DNA of 64,000 nt from Moniliophthora roreri (lineage: Eukaryota; Basidiomycota; Agaricomycetes; Agaricales; Marasmiaceae), in contig LATX02000200.1 in the NCBI GenBank assembly GCA_001466705.2, positions 992,001-1,056,000 on the forward strand, read 5' to 3'. Both the position numbers and the translations under genes were made by a program. Positions 34,650-44,096 of the stretch are shown here, piece after piece. Each line of letters begins with the position of its first letter. The first letter of the stretch is position 1. The notes beneath the pieces are model-generated. The model worked only from the letters and a program-made list of their open reading frames with translations. It did no database searches and was not told the origin of the DNA.

Positions 34650-36091
34650 ATGAAGGTCCTCGCTATCCTCTATAACGGATTCAAAGCTGCTCAACAAGAG
34701 CCTCGTCTGTTGGGAACCGTGGAGAACAAGGTGTGTAGCCCGCTCGTTATCGCTGGGAGATTCTTATTGAAACCACTCGTTAGCTTGGCTTGTCTGAGTG
34801 GTTGAAAGCTCGGGGACACGAATTCATCGGCACGCGTCAAGTCCATTACCTTCTACACTTGTTCCTGACAATATCCCTATAGTATCCAGCAGCAAGGAAG
34901 GACCAGACAGTGATTTCCAGAAACACATTGAAGATGCCGAAGTTTTGATTACGACGCCTTTCCATCCTGGATACCTTACTCGAGATCTAATACAAAAGGT
35001 GCGTCTCAACATGCTCGAATTATTCATTTTACTGATAAGCCACGCTTTGCAGGCGAAAAACCTCAAGATCTGTATCACCGCTGGTGTTGGCTCCGACCAT
35101 ATCGACCTCGATGCTGCCGTCGACCATAACATCCAAGTACTCGAAGTTTCTGGTTCCAACGTCACCTCGGTTGCGGAGCACGCTGTTATGAGCATGCTGC
35201 TCTTGGTCCGCAACTTTGTGCCAGCCCATGAGGTACATGCGATCTCTAATCTATCCAAGTTCCCGTTAACATACCTTCAGATGATTCAACGCGGTGAATG
35301 GCAAGTTTCCGACATTGCTCGTCAGGCATACGACCTGGAGGGCAAGATTGTCGGTACGATCGGAGCTGGGCGAATTGGTCGTCGTATCCTCGAAAGACTG
35401 GTACCATTTAACACCAAGGAACTCCTCTATTACGACTATGCTTCTCTCCCAGCTGCCACAGAAAAGGCATTGGGCGCCCGTCGGGTTGCGGACATTGAAG
35501 TATGTTACTTGTAACTCAAATTTTGGCACTCGTTGACTCGATCCAGGATTTCGTCTCTCAATGTGACGTCGTCACAATCAATGCACCCCTTCACGAGGGT
35601 ACGAAAGGACTGATCAACGACAAACTCTTGTCCAAGTTCAAGCCTGGAGCATGGATTGTCAACACGGCTCGTGGTGCCATCTGTGATAAAGATGCTATCG
35701 CTCGTGCGCTTGCGAGTGGACAAATTTCTGGTTATGCTGGTGAGTACAAGTACATTCGCTTTCATGTTCTCACTAATATAACGCTTTAATAGGTGATGTT
35801 TGGAACGTCCAACCAGCACCCAAAGATCACGTCTGGCGCACCATGAAAAACCCTCTCGGTGGTGGTAATGGAATGGTTCCTCACTACTCGGGAACCACTC
35901 TTGATGCCCAAGCTCGGTACGCAGCTGGAACAAAGAGTATTCTGGAGAACTACCTCGATGGTAAGTCACAAGACCCTCAGAACGTGATTGTCGGTTTGGG
36001 TAAGTCGTTTTCGTGCGCTGAGAAGAAACTGAGGGCTGATAGTATCTGGTGAACAGGCAAATACGAGTCCAAGGCGTACGGACAGCGATAA
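34650..36091 (+). CDS. FDH1: NAD-dependent formate dehydrogenase
   Basis: Start [20 protein letters not shown] at 34650; exon 1 ends at 34730. The body has the D-2-hydroxyacid dehydrogenase layout: [65 protein letters not shown], the NAD loop [55 protein letters not shown] and the active-site His in [17 protein letters not shown]. It ends [14 protein letters not shown] with TAA at 36089-36091. It oxidises formate to CO2 with NAD+ in the cytosol, removing formate made from oxalate and methoxyl breakdown. The third exon junction near 34830 fits a GC-AG intron better than GT-AG. Six or more introns. Confidence 0.92.
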
Positions 36092-36302
36092 GGGTTCATT
36101 CCGGTAATAATGGTCTTTGAAACTTGACATCCTGTATCCAGCAACAAATGTATTGTACTATAGTCGAGAGTATTCATACTTAATTAGCAATTCGTGCCAA
36201 GTGCCAGCTTTTATAGTGACTTGTCAAGCGCGTTGACCTTTACAAGCAACTTGTAAGATAGTTCGTGAGGCGAAGACAAATACAATTTGATAAGTGATAC
36301 AA

Positions 36303-37980
36303 CTATGACGGATTTGTGAGTAGCCGACTGACGGCGACTCCAGAGTCGCTTCGACGACTATGGTGACTGGGAGCTTCCCATGAGTCTGTATCTTCAGCAC
36401 CGGGTGCTCTGGACAAAATCCCGTCAATGAATTGTAGTCGGCCAGCTGATTGATTTTGTTCAAGCCACTCTTTGGCCCATGGGTTGTGGGTCAATATCTC
36501 CTACAAAGAACACTGTTGGTATTCAAGCTGCCTTGAGAACGCGACTGACTTACTTTGAATTTACCTGTATAGTCGCCTTCTTCAAAGGCAATATGTCTAC
36601 CGGTATAGTCACACCGCGGATCTCCATTGAAGTATTCGCAGTTCGGGTCATTCCAGAACCTCTCACGATTCACTGCCAAGAAGTCGGTCATTGGCGTGTC
36701 ATGAAGCAGATCATCGGGAAGTTTGACATGTTCACCGACAAACTCGTATGAACTTTCCGGAACCTCGAGCATGTCGCAGAGACGAGAGGCCTAAAGAATG
36801 GGTGTCAGCATGTGAACTGTAAAGTACAAAGATGTACTCACCCACCAAACATCCCCCCATTTCGTGTCTTCCAGAATCTTCCGCGCAGCCTCTGTTGAGT
36901 AAGGTATTGCCAATGGCCGCCACTGAGCAATTGAATCGGTCATATCCACCATTCTGACGAGTATAGGACCGATCTGTCCGCTTGCCTTGACTTGCTCGTC
37001 TAGGACTTTCATATATTGATAGCTTTCATACACTAGGGTGCCATCCAAAGGTGCCATGAATGTCTCTCTGAGACGATACTTGTCTTCGGAGGCGCGATTC
37101 TCATGGTCGGGGTGTAACTCGCATTCGATGTAGAAGAAGGTTTGGTTGATGCGTTCGGGGTGATGCACGATATCCATAGCATGCATGAGTGCTTGTTGGA
37201 AGATTCCAGATTTCTTGCAGTACCTGGAATAATTCATCAGTCAGTCACACTAACCTGGGGATCCAAGTTGATACCATGATGCGAAACGCTCCCTTCGATC
37301 TTTGACCTCATCATCCTCATCCGCTTCTTCATCCTCATCGTCCGTCTCTTCATCCTCATCGTCTATCTCAACCTCATCATCAACTTCATGTAGCAGCTCA
37401 CCACCAACTAGCTGCCTCGATGGCATCACATCGCGAGCCGTCTCATAGATCATCTTGATTAGTTTGATCACCTCAAGGTTCTCAAACCATCCACCCGGAA
37501 GATTTGCAGAAACAGTCGCCTTTTCGAGTTGTGCACAAATGCGCCCAGCTTGTACGTCGGTGAAAGGGATGTCGAGTTCACGGAGGAAATTGATTTTGGT
37601 TGGGATCGAGTTGGTATGTAGTGCCTGCTTCTTCGTTGGTTTCCTCGCGTTTTCGTCCTCATCATCCTCAGTGTCCTCTTCTCTTATCCGCTTCTTCGTA
37701 TTGTCATTCTCCTTCGCGCCTTCTTTGAGCTTCCGGGCTAATTTCTTTGCAGCATCCGACGCGTTTGGACATTTCAGAATATGCGCAACCATTGATTTCT
37801 CCACTCCGAGTACTGGGGTAGCTGCTTGGTAGTCAGTACAAGTCTCAAAACATGGTGTCAATTTAACCCACCCATCGCGTTCTTCTCGATACATCCACGA
37901 CAGTGTGCTTGGTAGTGAGAAGAATTTTGCTTGACTCCTTCGTGAAAGTGGGCCCATATTACACCTTTTGACCGGGGCAT
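36303..37980 (-). CDS. BED-X protein, copy A (BED-like zinc finger, acidic spacer, domain X)
   Basis: Start MPRSKGVIWAHFHEGVKQNS at 37980. The finger is W-x2-F ... CRGC ... MVAHILKCPN, the BED pattern C-x2-C-x19-H-x3-C. Then comes a Lys/Glu-rich helix, FLRELDIPFTDVQAGRICAQ, PGGWFENLEVIKLIKMIYET, and an Asp/Glu run. A TG|G intron splits the W of FASW; domain X follows: GIFQQALMHAMDIVHHPERI, CELHPDHENRASEDKYRL, GPILVRMVDM, WRPLAIPYSTEAARKILEDT, KWGDVWW, then after a phase-0 intron SRLCDMLEVPESSYEFVGEH and CDYTGRHIAFEEGDYTGKFK. The last exon is shorter than in B and C because about 115 bp are missing, so it ends in a shifted frame at TAG 36305-36303. Function unknown. BED fingers usually bind DNA; no transposase core is present. 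Confidence 0.75.
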
Positions 37981-39765
37981 TGAGATGACAACTTGAAAGA
38001 TGGGACTTGGAGGAGCAACTGTGTGGGTTAGAGACAGGCCAGAGATCACTTGAATGGGTCTCTAAACTTCACATCGCAATGCTTATACTTCCCTTAATTA
38101 AGACTTAAATAACTATTAATAATGTTACTCACCTTCCTAGTATGGTGTTGCGTTAAAACAGCCGTCTCAATGTTGAACACAGCATGGCATGATTTGGAGT
38201 AGTGTCAACTATATCGATTGTGGAATTTGCACACAGAGGACTTTACGTTACCTGATGGCCGCTGTATAGCAGATTGTAAGCTGTACCCACCCCCATTTGG
38301 TTTTGGACAAGGTGTTGTCGGAGTAAAAAGTCGAGGATGGACATACCGAAGGGATTGGTACCACCCGGGCGTTTTTGGCAGGCCCCGTGTTGTCAGATTT
38401 TGCTGATCCCAGTGTTCCGCCAGTCACAGAAAGCAGTAATTAGATCGAGAGCCCTTCACAGAGGCCCATTCATGCCAATGTTGGCGGAAATGTAGGCATT
38501 GGCAAGGTGAGAAATTTGTCAACAAGATCTATCTGTGACAGAACTTGGACGGAACTTTGATGGAATGCATTCACACACCTCAAGAATGCCTGTAACCACA
38601 CCTTCCCGCGCGAAGTCAATGCGGGTCACTAGGTGTAATGACTCATTCTATTAACCATTGAATAAAAAATTATTGTTCTATCTGCACTCGATAATAAATC
38701 CAGATCTTTACACCGTCATGTAGGCGTGGTTCAAATCTCGCGATTTTGTCTAGGATGAAGGAGATGCAGGCTGCCAAAGTCGCCCTTCCAATGATTGAGG
38801 CACGTTCCACTCGCGGCGAACGGAATGTGGGTTGCTTACTGTAAATTCATCTCCCTCTCACTTGCCGTCAACCTTCACATTGGATTTCCTAAAAGAAAAA
38901 TGCATCATATGTATAATTGGCCTCATTCAAGCATAAGAATACGCACCAAAGCGCACCGCAGTATGTTTTCGGTGCTACAGATAGAAGCTGATGGGCATTC
39001 ACTCAACGTTCACTGACAGATTTTGGGAAATCATTAGTATCATCAAGTACAGCTGCATGATTCCAAGTAATCTTTATAATTTCTACAGTCTCCTGAACAG
39101 TATGTAATAAAAGTGAGCGATACAATGAGAATGAATGCTTTGCCTTGAGGCGGTATCCTCGATCACCTTTCTTATGAAGTTTTCCATGTCACCCAAAACA
39201 GCTTTCTCAATCATAGTGTAAGCTCCAAATTTAAAAGGGTATATACATGCTTGCCATCATCATACAAGGGCCGCTCAGGTCTATGTAAGCTGCTCAACGA
39301 CTGTCGACACAATGTCGGCCTACAAAGATGTCGACCAGAATATGAATAGGACAGTGTGTATCAATTAGTTGTTTTGGGTTTAGTGTACAAGGAGAAGAGG
39401 AAAATGGTGATAATTCGGTAGTGCGTCAAGAAAGCCCTACATTGGAAGGCAAGAGGTCTCAATCACGAGTCGCTAGGGATGTAAAACGTGTGGTGGTTGT
39501 TGGGTATCGAGTGCCATTGATATGTAGAGTGGAGGAGCGGGGAGCTGGCGGGGAGTTGACCTCGGCTGGAAAATCACAGAAGCATGGGACTGAGGTGGCG
39601 ATAAAAAGTGGTGTACGGTTGGCGGCGGGGCTCTAGCATCTCTATCACGGGATAGGCCATCATCACCGTGGTGGGCGGCAGTACATGTGTTCAGTGTTCC
39701 ATCATTCAACATCACCGCCATCTCCAGGTTCCTAATCGCGTCCCAGGCCTTATGGCACAAACCTT

Positions 39766-39927
39766 AATAACCCTTAAGAACACCTTAGGCCTTAACAACA
39801 GCTTCTGCGCGCAGCTCGGCAACTCGTTTGGGGATCCGTATATCTGTTGATTCTGACCACACTACCATCCGAAACGTCGATAACCCTTAAGATCCCAATC
39901 CGACCAGCTTAATAACCCTTAAGAAAT
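39766..39927 (+). repeat. Three copies of a TTAATAACCCTTAAG motif upstream of the small TM gene
   Basis: CTTAATAACCCTTAAGAA occurs near 39765 and again near 39909, and a partial GATAACCCTTAAGA lies near 39881. The same core (TTAATAACCCTTAA) is found upstream of the 58-kb fragment of this gene family and, in a weaker form (GTAATAAACCCTTAACA), upstream of the 54.5-kb copy. It therefore travels with the gene and may be a promoter element. Confidence 0.6.
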
Positions 39928-39963
39928 ATCCAACACTTACTGGTGACAATTGCGAATTCGGGG

Positions 39964-39972
39964 TATAAAAAT
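39964..39972 (+). promoter_or_regulatory. TATA box of the small TM gene
   Basis: GGGTATAAAAATG places TATAAAAA 50 bp upstream of the start codon at 40014. It supports this start and suggests that the copy is expressed. Confidence 0.5.
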
Positions 39973-40013
39973 GTTCAGGCAAGTATCGTTATTTCTCCAG
40001 TCAGCCCTTCTCA

Positions 40014-40611
40014 ATGGATATTCCTTCCATAGAAGACTTTGTCCACCAAGTCTCCGATGATGCTGGTGTGGGCGACTCTCATAACATTCTGGTCTACATC
40101 CTTCTCTTCGGCTCTACGGTTCTCATTACTAGCGTGCTTTGGTCCCTCATCCGATCGCAGTATCCGTGCATCACCATCGCCGGCCTTGAAACCAAGGAAA
40201 AGAGGGTTTATGGGCTTTTCCAAGATGCTGTTGAGAAAGGGACACTTGTCGGGCAGACGAGGCAGATCATTGAGATGAAGCAGATCGAGTACGTGTGTTT
40301 GTTCTCGCATTACCATATCTACCCTGATGTTCACATCTTGCCGCAGACTCGAGTATAGAGCCTCTCAAATCCGGATGAGAAACCTTGGACTGGCATCGTC
40401 AATGTGGTTCATCTATCTCGGTTTTCATCCCCAACTAGCCCCTACCCTCAGTACATGGTACAATGATGCAGATACCCTCGAGCAGGAGATCCAAGTGCGT
40501 ATCAACTAATGATCCGTTCCTCCAGTTCTCTCATGTCTCCTCTAGTTCAAAGTTGAATCCGATACCCAACGTCGCTGCCGTGAGGAACTCCAAAGACGTG
40601 CTGAGGTTTAG
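40014..40611 (+). CDS. Small single-pass membrane protein, intact copy
   Basis: Start MDIPSIEDFVHQVSDDAGVG at 40014, then one strong membrane segment NILVYILLFGSTVLITSVLW (residues about 24-43), SLIRSQYPCITIAGLETKEK and a helical QDAVEKGTLVGQTRQIIEMK. Exon 2 reads LEYRASQIRMRNLGLASSMW and FIYLGFHPQLAPTLSTWYND to LEQEIQ; exon 3 reads FKVESDTQRRCREELQRRAE V and stops with TAG at 40609-40611. About 150 residues, function unknown. A frameshifted copy lies at 54.5-55.1 kb and a fragment at 58.0-58.4 kb. All share upstream sequence, so this is a small local gene family. Confidence 0.7.
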
Positions 40612-41180
40612 GTTCGCAGACCTCGCAAAGGTTCGTCGTCTCGGGTACCAGTCGATCTTTTATTGAGACGTTCTTTTAGGCTACTCTTCTCCTCATACAC
40701 CTTCGCCTTACAACCACCCACGTAACGATTTACGCACTTTGCTTTCCTTGCCCGCCCCCCTTCCGTTCACTCGTATGCTCCATTTTCGATTACCGGTTCC
40801 GTGTTGTATCACGCTCTCGCCTGCCATGTTACATTCTGTCGTGTTTGCTATCCAAGTTATGCATCTTTTATCGCCAGGACCACCATTGTACGAATTCCTG
40901 ATTGATCCAAGCCGGTGCGTACTGTGCAATCCAGAGAGAATCGAGCGCAGTATCACCGTCCGCATGGCGGGGGTCTTCATCACACCAAGTCGGGAGCGCA
41001 GAATCTTAGATACCTGCAGGATTGAGGTCGCGGTGACGGACAAAGTTCAACGTTCAAGGTTGAACCAACGCGGAATGCTAAGCGCGCAGCAGTCGCGCTC
41101 TATGGTACAGCAATTCTTACACTTGGTTACAATTGCATCGATCAAATACAATCAAATACACGATCCACCTTAAGATCTGG
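40612..41180. other. Intergenic, no supported gene
   Basis: A 144-codon plus-strand frame (40739-41173) is open but shows no motif, and it ends against the stop of the RPN14-like gene. I do not call it. Confidence 0.4.
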
Positions 41181-42695
41181 TCAGGGAATAACATAGCGCC
41201 TTGCAATCCCATCATCGCACACTGTCCAGACCTCTGTTGAACTGACAGCTACAATGTCCCGTACCGCGTCAATCTCACCACCCGTGAGCTCCGCGTAAAC
41301 AACCACGTCAACCTTCTCGATAATAGAGATTGAGGCAATCCAGGGCAATCCGTCTGCTGTTGCTATCGCTAGCCCAACGTTCCCATCAAGTGAGTCGGGT
41401 AGGAAGGAAAACGCTTCGATGCTCGCTGTATTTCTCCGGAACGTTATCAGCGGACGTTCAAGGGATTTCTCCATCTCTGCATCTGTCGGTATCGTGTACA
41501 AACTAACGAGACCATTCGCATACCCCAAGGCAAGGAGCTTTATCTTGCCAGAACCACTGATAGCGATGGCAGTCAACGAACCTGCACTCGACCTCGGAGA
41601 TTTGAAGATCCGTTTACTCCACGACTCGGCGGAAGAAGAAGAGTCGGAACTAGAGCCTGGAAGTGTCACGTCGTACACCTCAAACGATCCATCTTGTATA
41701 GCACAATAGACCCTCTGTTGTACTTCATCGGCATCCAATACCATTCCAGTTACTCCGCCTCCAGCACCATGTCGGATTCGCCTCTCCGTAACTTCCGTTC
41801 CACTACTCACATTCCAGACTCTGATACTACCATCCTGAGAGGCAGATACAATTGTTCGACCCCGATCGAACGGGTTGATAGCAATACTGGATATAGGCCG
41901 CAAATGGGCTAACAAGGTTCGTGCTGGATGTGCTGGACTCCGTGCCGCTGACGACGACGACAAAGACATTTCGGGTGCAGGAAGGTCTGCTGGGAAAATC
42001 CGTAACGAGAAATCCGCTCCACCGCTCAGCAGGACCCTCGATGACGGGAAGAACTTGAGCGAGCCGACGATGCTCTTGTGTGCCTTTTTGTTCCCCGGAA
42101 TGCTAGGATCGACAAGAGCCTGGCGCTGAGTTGCAAAATAGGTATCTGATGGTGTATGCGGACTCGGGTATTTGTCGTTGGAGCCCGAGGAAGGAAAGTC
42201 TGTAATAGGATAGAGGTAGATCGAACCATCGAATAAGCCGATGGCGAATTGTGAGTGATCTGCTGCGACAGCGAGAGCTGTAATACGATGAGGTGACATC
42301 TGGTCTGTATGTGCTGGATCTGCGTAGTGTTGGATGGGTACAAGCAGAGATGCCGATGATTCGCCGGAAGAGATGGTATAAGATGGACCTGCAGCAGATC
42401 TCTCCATTCGCAACTTTTTGGACTCCGAGTTTGTTGCGTCAAAGATGATCTTTTCTCTGTCATTATCGTCGAGTATTACACGAAACCTGGCGTGTATTGA
42501 GTCGGAGCCTGGCAGACTTCTTGCGTGAGCTTTTGGGGGGATCCTTGGCATAGTATCAAGCGAATACGCACCATGATACCTCGATACCCAAATATCCTCG
42601 TATGGGATTAATCCATCGTAAACTTCTTTTATTATGCCTGTAAATGTTGGTTGGATGGTGGTTATTGGTATAGTGACTGGCTCATCGAGTGACAT
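41181..42695 (-). CDS. RPN14: WD40 proteasome-assembly factor, RPN14/PAAF1-like
   Basis: A single exon of 504 residues, MSLDEPVTIPITTIQPTFTG to GIARRYVIP. The N-terminal EDIWVSRYHGAYSLD precedes WD repeats: HRITALAVAADHSQFAIGLF, HKSIVGSLKFFPSSRVLLSG, GADFSLRIFPADLPAPEM, then RTLLAHLRPISSIAINPFDR, GRTIVSASQDGSIRVWNVSS. The combination LKFFPS...LLSGGAD with RGRTIVSASQDGSIRVW is the signature of Rpn14/PAAF1, a chaperone that binds Rpt6 while the proteasome base assembles. A generic WD40 protein is the alternative. It is a core gene inside an otherwise accessory stretch. Confidence 0.75.
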   Translation of the reverse strand: MSLDEPVTIPITTIQPTFTGIIKEVYDGLIPYEDIWVSRYHGAYSLDTMPRIPPKAHARSLPGSDSIHARFRVILDDNDREKIIFDATNSESKKLRMERSAAGPSYTISSGESSASLLVPIQHYADPAHTDQMSPHRITALAVAADHSQFAIGLFDGSIYLYPITDFPSSGSNDKYPSPHTPSDTYFATQRQALVDPSIPGNKKAHKSIVGSLKFFPSSRVLLSGGADFSLRIFPADLPAPEMSLSSSSAARSPAHPARTLLAHLRPISSIAINPFDRGRTIVSASQDGSIRVWNVSSGTEVTERRIRHGAGGGVTGMVLDADEVQQRVYCAIQDGSFEVYDVTLPGSSSDSSSSAESWSKRIFKSPRSSAGSLTAIAISGSGKIKLLALGYANGLVSLYTIPTDAEMEKSLERPLITFRRNTASIEAFSFLPDSLDGNVGLAIATADGLPWIASISIIEKVDVVVYAELTGGEIDAVRDIVAVSSTEVWTVCDDGIARRYVIP

Positions 42696-42805
42696 GGTGA
42701 TTGTTCAAAGGGAAGGAATAGACGCGTAAGCACGGCAGGGCAATTGATCACACACACTCGAGTACTGATACAAGGGTTCTGTAGCATAGGATATGGTACA
42801 AGGCA

Positions 42806-44013
42806 CTACATCACGCAGCAGCTATCCAAAGATGTGTCAAAATCGACACCCCTGTCTGCTGGGGCTAATACTTGATTTCTTTCATTCACTTCTCTGTTGG
42901 GATCGTTGATGTTTCTTTCCAGAACGACAAAGACAGAGTCAGTTATAGGTGTATCACGAAGGAGATGGTCTGGCAATAGAACTCCTCCGTCGTTGAATAC
43001 CAAAGTGCTCTCTGGAGCCGCCAGGATATCTCGTAATCTGGACATCTGTCCGGAGATCAGAGTGAATTGTTGTTGAGACGAAGAAAGCGGGGGTGAAGCG
43101 CACCCAAAAGACATTTCCCCACTTCGTATCCTTCAAAATCTGCCTAGCATCCTCTACCATACCAGGCAAGGCCAACGGCCACCAATTAGGCATTGCCATC
43201 TGCCCCTCGTCCTTACAGCTGACATCAAGCATAATCACCGGCACGACTCCCAGCTGTCCTCGCCTCTTGACAATGTCGTTTTGGACCTTCAAGTATTCCA
43301 GAAAATGCGCGTGCTGGCCACCGTTAAAACCACCGTCCGGTCTGAATACCTCATCTCGTGGAAACATGTGACCCTTTTTGAGGATATACTTGTCTTCAGG
43401 ACGTCGATTCGCATGATCAGGATGCAAGTCACATTCCATGAGAAAAACCTTTTGGTCGACACGCTCAGGGTGATTGACAACATCCATAGCGTGCATGACG
43501 GCTTGTCGGAAGACGTCGATTTTGATTGGTGAATCGAACCTGTATATATGATAAGAACAGTTGTCTTAGACGATTGATTGACTGGCATGCATACCAACGC
43601 GTAAATCGAGCAGTATTATTCGCTTTGATTGGATTCCCAGCCAATAATGCTTTCCTCTCCCTTGATAGAGCGCATGCCAATTTGTGCACCGGCCAGTTTT
43701 CCCGTTGACATTCTACGCCCTTTGTCGTACGTCAATAACCAGCTGGTCTGAAAACACTTAGGTGCACTTACACAATAGACAACCTAGTCAATATTCAGCT
43801 TGAGCGAAATGATTAGAACACCATTCGCACCTCCCTACATTTGCTGCACGCGGCAAAGGGTTTATCTCGTCCAAGATCTTGGGGTGATTTCTGGCATGTA
43901 TGACAGTGCCCAGTAATCCGAGAATGGCTTTTCATCAGGGGGACTTTGCCCTTTGACTTGTTCGACGGCATCGTTGCGATGGTTGCTGACAAAGAGGAAC
44001 GGAAATCGGCCAT
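42806..44013 (-). CDS. MYND-X protein (MYND zinc finger fused to domain X)
   Basis: The start is 44013 (MADFRSSLSATIATMPSNKS) or the internal Met at 43971. The MYND finger is spliced together from three exons: CHTCQKSPQD, FAACSKCREV, then YCGVECQRENWPVHKLAC. After NNTARFTRW, a TG|G intron leads into domain X: FRQAVMHAMDVVNHPERVDQ, KVFLMECDLHPDHANRRPED, GVVPVIMLDV, WWPLALPGMVEDARQILKDT, KWGNVFW, then after a phase-0 intron MSRLRDILAAPEST, LPDHLLRDTPITDS. This matches domain X of the BED-X genes at about 35-40% by eye, with both introns at the same site and phase. It ends CCVM, a possible CaaX prenylation signal. It lies head-to-tail after the NACHT gene. Function unknown. Confidence 0.75.
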
Positions 44014-44096
44014 GAGGAAGCGCGGAGGAAAGAATGGATGCTAATCCCGACGATCGCGTGGCCGCCGCGCGAAATTCCGAGAGCGTCTTCAAAGCT

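Larger units (their letters stand above)
37981..40013. other. 2-kb gap, AT-rich, no gene seen
   Basis: The stretch holds short frames only. Near 38091 a palindromic cTTAATTAAg occurs upstream of BED-X copy A. Near 38727 a GGTTCAAATC resembles a tRNA T-loop, but no stem pairs around it. The right end holds the motif repeats listed separately. Confidence 0.45.

Noticed and set aside
38720..38760. Possible tRNA (GGTTCAAATC T-loop-like)
   Set aside because: The flanking five bases on each side do not pair, and no acceptor or anticodon stem was found at proper spacing.
39760..39930. Internal telomere-like repeat (ACCCTTA resembles TTAGGG-type)
   Set aside because: Units are not in tandem array and the spacing is irregular. 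The motif is TTAATAACCCTTAAG and is tied to one gene family.
40739..41173. 144-codon frame between the TM gene and RPN14-like gene
   Set aside because: No motif, no convincing start context and no homologous copy near the other family members.
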